Shown here piece by piece: positions 13,581 through 22,900 of a stretch of DNA of 25,266 bases. Under the pieces are notes generated by a model. It had not been told where the DNA came from. It searched no databases and saw only the letters and a list, made by a program, of their open reading frames with translations. Position numbers and translations under genes: made by a program. Within the stretch, counting starts at the first letter, position 1. Each line of letters starts with the position of its first letter. This stretch comes from a virus. The DNA lies in the IMG/VR virus record IMGVR_UViG_3300043420_001755, positions 1 through 25,266 of that record. The stretch is one strand, 5' to 3'.

Positions 13581-15272
13581 ATGCGGGCTACCAGCGCTCC
13601 AGAATACGCTACAGAGTTCAAGGCTATTACTGGCCAAATCAACGTCGACGAAGCCCAAGGCATCGTTGAGTGCTTCGTATCTGGCATCGGCAACAAAGAT
13701 TCCGTTGGCGACATAGTCCTCCCCGGCGCTTTTACTGAAAGCCTGAAGCGACGTAAGCCGCGCGTGGTGTGGGGGCACGACTGGAACCACCCAATCGGCA
13801 AGGTATTGGAAATCTACGAGGTTGGAATAAACGACCCTCGCCTGCCAGCAAAAATGCGTGCCGCGCGAATCGGTGGACTTTTCGCCCGTGTTCAATTTAA
13901 CTTGAAGTCCGACAAGGGTCGTGAAGCGTTCACCAACGTGGCGTTTTATGGAGAAGAGCAGGAATGGTCGATTGGGTACAAGACCATCAATGCCATCTAC
14001 GATAACGAGCGTCGGGCAAACCTCCTGCAGGAAGTGGAACTTTATGAAGTTTCACCCGTGCTTCATGGAGCGAACCAACTGACTGGTACCATTTCTATCA
14101 AAGCCGAGGATCAAAGCGGTCAAGTTGATTCCTTTGGTAAAAGCAAGTGGAAAATGTTTGACCGTGAATTCGCAGCCAGAATCAAAGAGGATTATCCAGA
14201 GATTTGGGCAAAAGGTGGCAACATCAAGGGCAACGCCCAGTACGCGATTTTGACAAAGATCGCGGAGCGGGGGGGATCAGCCGACACTCCCGACCAGATC
14301 AACGCCCTCGAATTGCGCGAAGCATGGGTGGCAAGGCACGCGGGCGACTTCCGACTCCCCGGCGTCATCGCTCAGATCAAGTGGCTGGCGATTGGGAGCA
14401 GGGGCGAGGACTATATGAAGAATGTGGTCCGGGAAGCCATGAAGAAGTCGGATATGAAGAAATCCAGCCAGAAAACAGCGCCCGCCGACGGCGACGAAAT
14501 GGCTCAAGAAAAAGGCCACTGGATGCAGGTTCCCAGCGAAAGCAGGAGCATGATGCGTTCACTAGCCGCCGAGATTGGGAAACGATTCGGCGGTCCGGTA
14601 CGTATGCGCCAAGTGTCGAAAAATCAAGTCATCTTCGATCATCTGCACGATGGAAAGCCGATGACGATGAGGGTGGGCTACCACTATGAGGATGGCCAGT
14701 TCATGTTTGGCGATCCGGTCCAGGTTATGGCCAGAACCGTCTACATGGAGATGGAAGACGGCGACGAAGAGGCTGGTTACGGGAACGAATATCAGGGTGA
14801 TGATGAAGGTGAAGAACGGGAGTACCCGACGCCTTCGGACTACGAAAACGAAGACGAGGACTACGAAAAGGTTCTTTGCACTTGTGGCAAAAAGTCCTAC
14901 TTCTCCAACGTAGACGATTTCCTTGACAGCCTTGACACAATTGACATGGACAGCAAGGCTGGCCGTGTTATCAGTCGCAACAATCTTCAGCGACTTCAGC
15001 AGGCAATTGACATTCTTCAGGAAATTGTTGCTGCTGGCGGGCGTGCGGAAATCGAAATGAAGGACGGCAACTTTATTTCTGCCCCAACGGATCGACTGTT
15101 CATCCTCAAAAACTTCATTGACCCCGTACTTGAATTCCATGGGGCCGAAGTTGACATTACTGAAGATGGCATTTCAGTAAAGTCGGTTTCCGGAGATGAG
15201 GAGGCATTTACAGAAGCGCTCCTTAACGCAGTCGCCTCATTCACTACCCTTGAATCCAAGGGACTAATGTGA
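13581..15272 (+). CDS. HK97-family prohead protease with long multidomain C-terminus, 563 aa
   Basis: Residues 15-175 are an HK97-type prohead protease (peptidase U35), which cleaves scaffold and capsid during head maturation. Visible are SVGDIVLPGAFTESL, the catalytic histidine H66 in VVWGHDWNHPIGKV, catalytic S130 in EWSIGYKT, and the ELYEVSPVLHGAN strand (E156). The rest is unusual: a helical domain with EDYPEIWAKGGNIKGNAQYA and LREAWVARHAGDFR (about 190-290), a linker rich in Lys and Ser, an alpha/beta domain (about 310-390), an acidic stretch, a CTCGKK pair (near 433-435), and a C-terminal alpha/beta domain. HK97 gp4 itself is only about 225 aa. The extra domains may act as a built-in scaffold. 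AGAGGTG supports the start. Confidence 0.88.
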   Translation: MRATSAPEYATEFKAITGQINVDEAQGIVECFVSGIGNKDSVGDIVLPGAFTESLKRRKPRVVWGHDWNHPIGKVLEIYEVGINDPRLPAKMRAARIGGLFARVQFNLKSDKGREAFTNVAFYGEEQEWSIGYKTINAIYDNERRANLLQEVELYEVSPVLHGANQLTGTISIKAEDQSGQVDSFGKSKWKMFDREFAARIKEDYPEIWAKGGNIKGNAQYAILTKIAERGGSADTPDQINALELREAWVARHAGDFRLPGVIAQIKWLAIGSRGEDYMKNVVREAMKKSDMKKSSQKTAPADGDEMAQEKGHWMQVPSESRSMMRSLAAEIGKRFGGPVRMRQVSKNQVIFDHLHDGKPMTMRVGYHYEDGQFMFGDPVQVMARTVYMEMEDGDEEAGYGNEYQGDDEGEEREYPTPSDYENEDEDYEKVLCTCGKKSYFSNVDDFLDSLDTIDMDSKAGRVISRNNLQRLQQAIDILQEIVAAGGRAEIEMKDGNFISAPTDRLFILKNFIDPVLEFHGAEVDITEDGISVKSVSGDEEAFTEALLNAVASFTTLESKGLM

Positions 15273-15312
15273 AGACAAAACATATTGTTTCCCTGGTGAT
15301 GTTTACATCTCC

Positions 15313-15318
15313 TATAAA
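15313..15318 (+). promoter_or_regulatory. candidate -10 box before the 520-aa gene
   Basis: TATAAA lies in the 61-bp gap between the protease stop and the ATG at 15334. No convincing -35 box is found at 16-18 bp upstream (nearest TTCCCT). If active, it would give a leader of under 10 nt, as at the two other leaderless-type sites in the window. Confidence 0.25.
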
Positions 15319-15333
15319 CTAAGTGGGCGACAC

Positions 15334-16896
15334 ATGGACGACGAAAAGTCTTTAGTGAAAATCACAAACAAGTACACCTGCATGGTTTCCGGAGAAAAAC
15401 TCATGCAACCATGCCAGGGGTGCACCAATCCAAAAGGCTGCCTGTCATCGGCCATGCAGTACAAGGAGAACGAGGAAATGGACGAAATGGACGAGAAGGC
15501 AGTCGTCAAGATTGACGCTGACGGTGGCGTAGTGAAGTGCGCCAAGGGTCTTGGTGGCGGCGAATGCGGCTACAAGGCTGGTGCCAAGGTCTGTGGTGCT
15601 TGCGGTGCCATGGCTGTTCTCCAGAAGGAAGAAGAAGTCGACGCTGAAGAAAAAGGCGCGATGGAGCCTGCTGAGGCCGTTTCCGAAGACAACAGTGACG
15701 AAGTCAACGAGATTCTGAAGGCCCGTCAGGGACTAGAAGAAGAGCGTCGTATGGAAAACCTTGGTGTTAAGGATGACGCCGAGACCGTCGACGAAAAGGG
15801 CGCAATGAAGCCAATGGTCGCCGACGGAGAAGAAATGGCCATGGCGGACGAGGAAGAAGACGAGGATGAGCCTAAGGGCGGTCTCGTCATGAAGCCACGT
15901 AAGCGTTCACGTCGTATGGCCATGGACTCAATGGGCGTTAAGGCCGATGACCTTGAAGACCCCAACGATGTTTTCCTGTGCGCCGCCGAGCGCAAGATCC
16001 TCCCCAACTCTTCGTCAGTCTGCGAAGGTTGTCCTGGCGGATGTCAGCCCGAAGAAGGCATGCCTGGAATCCTGGACATCGAAGGAATGGCCCTCGAAAT
16101 GGTTGGAGGCAAGGTTCTTGCCTCGGCTTACGTCGAAGAAGGCGACCTGTTCTTTGTTGACGTCCTCGGCAAGGATGGTCAGGCCGTCGAATTCATCGCT
16201 GATGGTTCAACTGGTCAGATTCGCAACTTCCACCTGCTTGCTACGCCAGACGTAGACAAGATCATGGGCGTCAAGAGCGCCGATCAGGATGACAGCGAAG
16301 TTCGCATCATCGACATCAAAACTGCTGAAGCGGTGGCAATTAAGGCACTTCAGGAAGAGTTCGGAACCGAGGGTCTTGTCATCAACGCTGACTCCGAAAT
16401 TTTCGAAGGCTTCGACGCTTACGTTTTCGAAGTTGACGGCAAGGACGGATACTCCTACGACCTGTACGTTGGGGTTGACGGACACTTCCTGGGAACTGAC
16501 GTTTACGATCAGACCGAGGCTGAAGACATTGAGGCAGAAGCCGCTGAACTTGCGTTGAAGCGGGCTTACAGCGATGAAAGTCGCGAGGAAATGGCGAAGG
16601 AAGGAATGGCACTTCCGGACGGTTCGTTCCCGATCAAGGACGAAGCCGATCTTCGCAACGCCATTCAGGCCTTTGGTCGCGCCAAGGACAAGGATAAGGC
16701 CAAGGCTCACATCATCAAGCGTGCCATGGATCTGAAACTTGAGGAACTGATCCCAGAAAACTGGGTTCCCAAGGATATTCAGGAAGAAGCCGCTGGCGAG
16801 AAGGCTGCTTTGGACGGACAGGATCCCGAGTTCGTCAAGGCGCTGATGGAGTTCGAACTTCTGGCCGCCGAAGAAGATCTGCGCGACAAGTTCTGA
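15334..16896 (+). CDS. multidomain Cys-cluster / PepSY-like virion-region protein, 520 aa
   Basis: Three four-cysteine clusters are visible: C16, C27, C30, C36; C69, C78, C87, C90; and C216, C230, C233, C237 (VCEGCPGGC). Between the second and third lies an acidic low-complexity stretch (about 95-205). Residues 248-297 and 325-390 both read like PepSY-type repeats, with a glycine-led strand pair ending DGSTGQI and VDGHFLG. Residues 427-477 (LPDGSFPIKDEADLRNAIQA then FGRAKDKDKAKAHIIKRAMD) match a small helical domain I recall as DUF6582 in phage head-region proteins. Position after the protease would suit a capsid, scaffold or head-decoration protein, but the fold does not look like a HK97 major capsid protein. 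It is strongly acidic overall. The start has only a weak binding site. Confidence 0.7.
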   Translation: MDDEKSLVKITNKYTCMVSGEKLMQPCQGCTNPKGCLSSAMQYKENEEMDEMDEKAVVKIDADGGVVKCAKGLGGGECGYKAGAKVCGACGAMAVLQKEEEVDAEEKGAMEPAEAVSEDNSDEVNEILKARQGLEEERRMENLGVKDDAETVDEKGAMKPMVADGEEMAMADEEEDEDEPKGGLVMKPRKRSRRMAMDSMGVKADDLEDPNDVFLCAAERKILPNSSSVCEGCPGGCQPEEGMPGILDIEGMALEMVGGKVLASAYVEEGDLFFVDVLGKDGQAVEFIADGSTGQIRNFHLLATPDVDKIMGVKSADQDDSEVRIIDIKTAEAVAIKALQEEFGTEGLVINADSEIFEGFDAYVFEVDGKDGYSYDLYVGVDGHFLGTDVYDQTEAEDIEAEAAELALKRAYSDESREEMAKEGMALPDGSFPIKDEADLRNAIQAFGRAKDKDKAKAHIIKRAMDLKLEELIPENWVPKDIQEEAAGEKAALDGQDPEFVKALMEFELLAAEEDLRDKF

Positions 16897-16921
16897 TTTC
16901 TACATAAAAGGAAGATGGTAC

Positions 16922-17236
16922 GTGGACGCAAAAACCGCGAAACTACGTGCCGAAGACACTATTCGGCGTACAGAACTTTTACGAGACCTTACCTCTCGTA
17001 AGTCTTTTCGCATTAGTGCCGACCTTCCCGTAATTACAGAACCTGTCTACATCCCAGAGATGACGGTTGGGTATACGACCGGACGCACGAAAGTTCGTTC
17101 TGTGCGCCACGATTCCCCCACCTCGCGTGGTTTTGTTCAGAAGGTTTTTGCCCGATCACGGGCAGATTTGTACAAGCGACTGGTTCGTGCTTTTGAGTCG
17201 GATTGCGGATGCGGTTGCGGTGGGGAGTGTCAATGA
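16922..17236 (+). CDS. small basic protein with CGCGCG tail, 104 aa
   Basis: GTG at 16922 is preceded by AGGAAG at 8 nt. The upstream ATG at 16915 is out of frame and its frame closes after 29 codons. The protein is basic and unrecognised (AKLRAEDTIRRTELLRDLTS, then VITEPVYIPEMTVGYTTGRT) and ends in D-CGCGCGGEC-Q with four cysteines (C95, C97, C99, C103). Such tails could bind metal or form inter-subunit disulfides. The stop overlaps the next ATG as ATGA, and the Cys-Gly codons supply the G-rich ribosome binding site (GGTGGGGAG) for that gene. Confidence 0.7.
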   Translation: MDAKTAKLRAEDTIRRTELLRDLTSRKSFRISADLPVITEPVYIPEMTVGYTTGRTKVRSVRHDSPTSRGFVQKVFARSRADLYKRLVRAFESDCGCGCGGECQ

Positions 17237-17844
17237 GCGAGTTTGAAACAAAAGCACCCGCACAGGTAGAGGCGCTAATCGATCTCCCCCAAGAGCGAAT
17301 CACGGGAGATGTTCTTCGTGGTTACGGCCCTCGGCGTGGCAATCTTGAAAGGCTGCTTCGCTACTGGCGTCCAATCATGCGTAAGCCTGGTGGTTTCCGA
17401 CGTTGCCGACGAATTCTTGCCGATCATCCCGAGTTGTATCCGCTGGAACGTCTTTGCGCGTGGCTCCATCATGAAACAACAGGTCTTTGGCCGAACGAGG
17501 GATGCCATCATCCTGGCATGAGGAACTGTCGCGGCAAAGTGCGTAAAGGCCGTGGCGGTTCGATTTGGACAGACAAAGAGTGGGAACGTCGTTTGGCACG
17601 TCGTTTTCGTCGCGGAAAGAAGGGCCTTGACGCGATGGAGAACTATGTGGTGACCGAGTCCGACTGGTCGCACGCTTCATCAGTTCTCAAGGATTTCTGC
17701 GCCATGGAAAAGGGATTCTTGGAATACCTTCGGGATGACAAGAACTGGATTCACGAAGGTCAGGACGAGGCTGGCAACTGGGTTGAGCACGCTTGGTCGC
17801 CGTCCAAGGATTCTGGTTGCGGTTGCGGGTGCGGCGATGCCTGA
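17233..17844 (+). CDS. unknown virion-region protein with CGCGCG tail, 203 aa
   Basis: The start is ATG at 17233 (overlap ATGA with the previous gene, GGTGGGGAG upstream) rather than an in-frame ATG at 17203. The protein is basic, with a compact region ILADHPELYPLERLCAWLHH, then GLWPNEGCHHPGMRNCRGK rich in Cys and His, a basic stretch (KEWERRLARRFRRGKKG), and a Trp-containing end. It finishes with SGCGCGCGDA (C196, C198, C200), echoing the tail of its upstream neighbour. The HH..C.HH..C segment could hold zinc. Function not recognised; probably structural. The stop region is overlapped by the next start (ATGCCTGA, 8 bp). Confidence 0.75.
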   Translation: MSEFETKAPAQVEALIDLPQERITGDVLRGYGPRRGNLERLLRYWRPIMRKPGGFRRCRRILADHPELYPLERLCAWLHHETTGLWPNEGCHHPGMRNCRGKVRKGRGGSIWTDKEWERRLARRFRRGKKGLDAMENYVVTESDWSHASSVLKDFCAMEKGFLEYLRDDKNWIHEGQDEAGNWVEHAWSPSKDSGCGCGCGDA

Positions 17845-19912
17845 ACGGATTCCCCGGTCGGCGTCTTTTTCGCGTCACCTTTCTCCCGAGTTGAAGGGTT
17901 TGACCGGTCTCTACTTCGAACCCATCAATGACAACCAGATTCTGGCAGATCACAAGGCTCGTCTTTATCTGAATCGTTCCTTGCGTCGTGGCGAATTCAA
18001 GGTTGGTGCTGTTGGTTCCCGCAATCCTGTAGGGCAGGCTGCTCAGGCTGTTGGAACAATCATTACGCCAGGCAACATCAGTCCTGCCCGTAGTCCGATC
18101 CGTTCGGGAATCGCCCGTGCCCTGACGCCGGGTGGTGGCCGTAACCGTGGTGGTCTTCCTGGTAAACCAGAACGTGGTTATAGGTGTCCTGAAGGCTTTC
18201 AGTTTGGTGGGCGTTTCACTGACGAGGATTTTACGACGTGTGGGAAGCAACTTTTTGACATTCCGTCTTTGAAGGAGTCTGTCGCGCAGGCTGTTTTCCG
18301 TACGCGGTCACGTCGTTCTGCTGGATCTGATGGTGGCCCCCGTGCCGAGGCTGATGTTGAAGTTGTTGCCCCTGGTGAAACTGATCGTGATAACGAACTG
18401 ATGGTTCGTCGGGCGGCGCGTGTTCCGGAAGTTGGTTCGGCGTCGAATAGCAAGAAAACTGCTGCAGAAAAAGATTCAATTGTCAACATTGTGAATCAAC
18501 CTGAAAATTCGAGTGTTCTTGTTCGCCGTGATGGCTTCATCATGGTTCCGGTGGTTTCTACTGCGGAACTTCGCAAAGTTCCTGACAACAGAAACATGGA
18601 AGAAGCGACTTGGATTCAATCCGTTCGTTCCCCCGAAGAAATGGGCAAGGACGAACTTGGCCTTTTGTCAAATACAGGTGTCACAAAACTTGTTTATGTC
18701 ACCCCAAATGGCGTGACCGTAACGCTCGAACGAACCCGTGACCTGGATACTGGGGAACGTCGTCAGTTGGGCAAAGATGCGAACACTGCCGCAGACATGG
18801 ACGTAAACAAAGATCCTTTGGCGCGACTGAACTTTATTGTTGAAAATTCTGAAGGTGCGTTCAAACTTTCGACAGACTTCGGTGACGTAAAAAATCCCGA
18901 GCAGATTCAGGCTGGTGGCAAAAACAAAGGAATGCCCAAGTGGGCTGTTGAGGCTTTTGTTGATGCACCTGAACCCCGAACCGAAGATGCTGCCGACCTT
19001 GACGAACCTGCTGGGGATGCGGACGCACCAGAAGCGCCAGATGCGCCCGAAACCCCAGCATCGGTAGCACCAGCCCCCTTGGAGGAGCGAATCGATTCGG
19101 TCAAGGAGGCTGTCGAGCACCTGAATAAGGGTGGCCTTCTTGCCGACATTGATCCTTCAGTGCTGTACGAAGCACTTCAACGGGCCGAAGAGTACAAGAA
19201 GCGCAAGATCCGAGATGACATCACTGTTTTGGAAGGGCCTAACGGCCTGAAGTTGCTGTTGAAAGAAAATAACGAGGACTTCGAACACATCAGTGCCCAC
19301 TATTCGTCTGAACTTTTGCGTGAACTTGGCGTTCAGGCACCTGCTGTTAGATTTGCTGGAAGCGAGACGAATAGGCCGTTCGTCTACCGATCCCCCGATG
19401 ATGTGATCGAAAACGCAGAGTTGGACAGGGATATTCGTACGGAAGATTTTCCGCCCGAACGGATTTTGGGGATTCAGATTTCGGACTGGCTGGCGGACAC
19501 CCGAGGGCGCACCGCAGCGTCAGTTGTTGGGGTTCGTGTTGGTGACGAAACTGAGCCGGTTGCCAATATCGGTCCACGGTCGGCCCTGATTGGTTTGGAC
19601 GCAGATGAACTTGCTGCCCGACGGGATGTCGGTTTGGAGCAGTTTTTTGACGACACCACTGCCGCTTATGGGCGAACCTTTGGGGAAGCGGAGCAGCAGG
19701 AAAAGGATTTGATGCTTCAAATTCTTGAATCGTTGATCGAAAGGGCTAACGAATTTTCTTGGGAGGATTACCGGGCCAAACTTGCTGCTGACGGTATTAT
19801 TTCAGAGGCAGAAGAAAGACACCTAAGTATTGTTCAGGAACTTTTTAACCGCCGCCTAGAAGCGTTGAACAGTTCCAAAGAAACCATTCAAACGATTTTG
19901 GGACTTGTATGA
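17837..19912 (+). CDS. 691-aa virion-region protein with a degenerate kinase-like domain
   Basis: ATG at 17837 overlaps the upstream gene by 8 bp and has a G-rich stretch before it; the in-frame ATG at 17735 is buried in that gene and is rejected. Residues 1-115 are basic and Gly/Pro-rich. Residues 116-136 carry RCPEGFQFGGRFTD and a second cysteine (C117-x17-C135). A beta-rich middle domain follows, then an Ala/Pro/Asp linker (about 375-415). Residues 460-585 align with the kinase-like domain of the next protein: K476 in KLLLKENNEDF, then HISAHYSSELLRELG and AVRF. At the catalytic sites it has GRTAAS (557-562) and GPR (579-581), so the catalytic Asp, Asn and metal-binding Asp are lost. I read it as a pseudokinase. 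The stop overlaps the next start (ATGA). Confidence 0.75.
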   Translation: MPERIPRSASFSRHLSPELKGLTGLYFEPINDNQILADHKARLYLNRSLRRGEFKVGAVGSRNPVGQAAQAVGTIITPGNISPARSPIRSGIARALTPGGGRNRGGLPGKPERGYRCPEGFQFGGRFTDEDFTTCGKQLFDIPSLKESVAQAVFRTRSRRSAGSDGGPRAEADVEVVAPGETDRDNELMVRRAARVPEVGSASNSKKTAAEKDSIVNIVNQPENSSVLVRRDGFIMVPVVSTAELRKVPDNRNMEEATWIQSVRSPEEMGKDELGLLSNTGVTKLVYVTPNGVTVTLERTRDLDTGERRQLGKDANTAADMDVNKDPLARLNFIVENSEGAFKLSTDFGDVKNPEQIQAGGKNKGMPKWAVEAFVDAPEPRTEDAADLDEPAGDADAPEAPDAPETPASVAPAPLEERIDSVKEAVEHLNKGGLLADIDPSVLYEALQRAEEYKKRKIRDDITVLEGPNGLKLLLKENNEDFEHISAHYSSELLRELGVQAPAVRFAGSETNRPFVYRSPDDVIENAELDRDIRTEDFPPERILGIQISDWLADTRGRTAASVVGVRVGDETEPVANIGPRSALIGLDADELAARRDVGLEQFFDDTTAAYGRTFGEAEQQEKDLMLQILESLIERANEFSWEDYRAKLAADGIISEAEERHLSIVQELFNRRLEALNSSKETIQTILGLV

Positions 19913-22900
19913 CGCACAATCTGACCCTTATCAAGGACGCAATGAGTGGCGAACTGTATGGTGCCGTCGTTCATTCTGACGTTGAAACCAAGACTGTCGG
20001 CTTCTGCTCAAACGCCAAAGAATGGGCTGGCTGGGCAAACGATTCAAACGCCACATTCTCCGAGATCAAGGACTCGTTGGATTTCACGCTTCAACAAGAG
20101 CAGCCAGTAAAACTGTCCGCAAAAAACCTTGCTGAACTTCGTACAAAACTTTCTGATGTTGACTATTTCAAAGTTAAGCGACTAGCCCCTGATACCGCCG
20201 TGGTTCAGTACGGACCAAAGCACAAAACCATGGGGACGCGTTACGTGTCGAAACGGGTTTTGGAGCACAAGTCTCCCGTTTCTGGAACCATGTCGCGACC
20301 ACTTGCGTCCTTTGGAAAAGACCAGCAGGCCGCAGTTCTTTCGTACAAAGCGCAGTTCCTCGTAACCCAGGAACGCTACGCGAGCCTGAACCTTCAGGTA
20401 AAGCGAAACCGAGCACTTTTCGATCCCAACATTGGTCCTGGCGGTGGATGGCGCTGTCCTGATGGAACGCTTTACGGTGGTCAGATCACTGACCGGTTTG
20501 GTCGCGGGTGTGGCGGTGGACTTACCCGTCGTATCGGGCGCGCATTGCTGCAAGCAGGACAACGACTTGATGACATGGGTGTGGCCCGTGATCAGCGTCG
20601 TTTGGCACGCAGAGCGCAGGCATCCGAACGGCGCGCACAACGGCGCGAAGCGCTGGGCAATTTCTTTGATGCGACTGGTGACAAACTTGAGGCTTGGGCG
20701 CAAGCACTTGTAGGTGACTACGTTCCGTCCAAGGGTGGTCGTCGTCGCCGAAGGGGCCTGGAGGCTGGCAAAGTAACACGTCAAGCCAAGGGAAAGAAGA
20801 AGCGTGTAATTCCTGACAAGAGTCCTGCTGCAAAAAAGAAGGGCCAAAGAAAGAAGAAAGGAACACGGGCACGTCTCGCCGATTTTTCTGATCGTGTTTC
20901 TGCTGCCGCCGAGCGAATGGCGCAACGTCTTGTTGGTGATTACAAGCCACCGAAGAAAGAACGCAAAAAGAAGGGTTCGAAGAAAGAGGGTGCAGCGTCG
21001 AAACTTGATTCGTTGGCGGCGAAGTTGGAACGCGCCGCACAGCGCATTCTTGGTGGTGGACGGCGCGAGCGTCGCAAGAAGAATCAGAAGCCCGTTGATC
21101 GTAAGCCTTCAAAAAAGGTTCCTACCGGCAAGAAGCCTTCCCCTAAGCCGAAACCAGAAAAGAAGCCTGCCCCAAAGAAGCCTCGCAAGGTTGATGCCAA
21201 GAAGGAACGCATCAAGGAAATTGATGCTGAACTTTCTAAGATTGACCAAGAGATTGCAAAAACTGAGTTTGCGATCATGCAGAACGAAGAATATGGGGTT
21301 TCTTCCGAAAAACTAATTCAGGAAGTAAAAGACCTAGAAAAGAAGCGGGCAGAACTTATTGCCGAGCGTGTTGCGCTCAACTCTACCGATCCTGTAACAC
21401 CAGCAAAGTTGCCGCAAAAGAAGCCGTCAGGGAAGCCTTCTGGCGCTAAGAAAAACCTTCCTGGCAAACAACATGGCGGCGTTTTCACAAAACCCGAGAA
21501 CGCAAAGAAAAAGGCTAACGAAGCATCGGTACAGGAAGGAAAGCCCCTTTTCGTTGTTCAGGATGCTAACGGCAAGTACCGGGTTGTTGACGAAGAACGA
21601 CTCAAGGCTGATGATTCGCTACAAGTCGTTTTTGCAACAGACCAAGAAGGTGGAATCATTGAATTCACCGACACGGACTCGCCTGTCGATGAAATCATTG
21701 AAGAAGCAAACAAGGCTGCCGAAAATGTTGAGAAAGCGGCCAATGAACACCTTAAAGACCTTGATGTTGATGCGCTTGACCTTGAACTGAAGCGATCCAA
21801 GACTGGTGCTTTCCTTCCAGAGAACTTCGACAAGCAGGTTCTTGACAACTATTCATCGCTTGCCGACAAGCGTTTTCGTGAAACGTTCCACAAGGAGCGG
21901 ATGACGAACTGGCGGTTCTGGCAGAAAACTCTTGGTGACGACAAGATTGAGGGCGTTGAAGATTCCAAGACGATGCTTGCCTTGATCGATAAAATGATCC
22001 AAGAAGAATCCGAGAAGCCTGACGCTAACCAGTCTGTCCTTGGCGTTATGCGGGCAGAGCGCGCGAACTTCCTGGCGATGTGGGTTCCCGACGAGGGTCA
22101 GGACGAAGTTAACTTCTATGAACGGATCAACTTTGTTCAACCAAAAAGGCGTCAAAACATAATCACAAACGCCGACCTCGGTGACTTGATTGTTGGAAAT
22201 AAGAAGTCGAAAAAGAAGACTAAGCCAAAGAAGGTCTCCCCCGAGGCTTCAATTAAACCAGATGACAAGAACGTTCCTGAAGCGTCAGATATGGGTAAGC
22301 CGACTCCGGAGCCTGACGCTGATGAACCACAGATTTCTACATTAGATCAACTTGTCAGCAAGTTCTTTGGAGAAGAAATCGACAACGTAACGGCAGCGAT
22401 GAACAAGGCTGTCAAAGACGTGCAGGACAGCAACTTTGCCGAGTTCCGCGACAAAGACGGCAAGATTGATATCGATAAAGCGAAAGCCGATCTTGACAAA
22501 GAATCGGACGAACTTAGCGACGAATACCACGGAATCTACAATCGGATTCTTGCTGGTGAAAGTGTTCCCGAAAGTGAAGTTATTGCTTCAGCACAGCGAA
22601 ACATTAATTTCAAGGCTCGGCGGGCCGCTTTCGACGAAGCGAAAAAGCAGCATGCCAACGAAATAGAGATGGCCGACAAGGCCAACGACAACACCGTAGA
22701 TACCGAAGCAGTCACCCCAGATAACGTCCCCACAGGACCATCACAGGCTGACCTTGTCAAAGCATACACCGACACGTGGAATACAGACGAGGACTTCGAG
22801 AAAATTCATGCCAATGATTTGGCTGATGACATCCTTCAGCAATCGGGTCTTCAATCGAAAATCGACGCCAATGATTTCGATAATGAGAATTCGGTTGACG

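Noticed and set aside
14562-15140. 192-aa minus-strand open frame opposite the protease
   Set aside because: It lies inside a confidently assigned coding region; its Val/Phe-rich sequence reflects reading acidic Glu/Asp codons backwards.
15334-16896. Major capsid protein
   Set aside because: Position fits, but the sequence is dominated by Cys clusters, an acidic linker and PepSY-like repeats, and I see none of the long N-arm/E-loop/P-domain layout of HK97 capsids.
17203-17232. Longer start for the 203-aa protein
   Set aside because: The extension is the Cys-Gly codon tract of the previous gene in another frame; ATG at 17233 has the ATGA overlap and a good ribosome binding site.
17735-17836. 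Longer start for the 691-aa protein
   Set aside because: It would overlap the upstream gene by 110 bp in another frame; the 8-bp overlap at 17837 fits the spacing of the other genes here.
20182-20925. 247-aa minus-strand open frame opposite the giant gene
   Set aside because: The plus strand carries an unbroken frame with the RCPDG motif that aligns with the neighbouring gene. The minus frame is Thr/Ser/Cys-rich with no motif, so it is a shadow.
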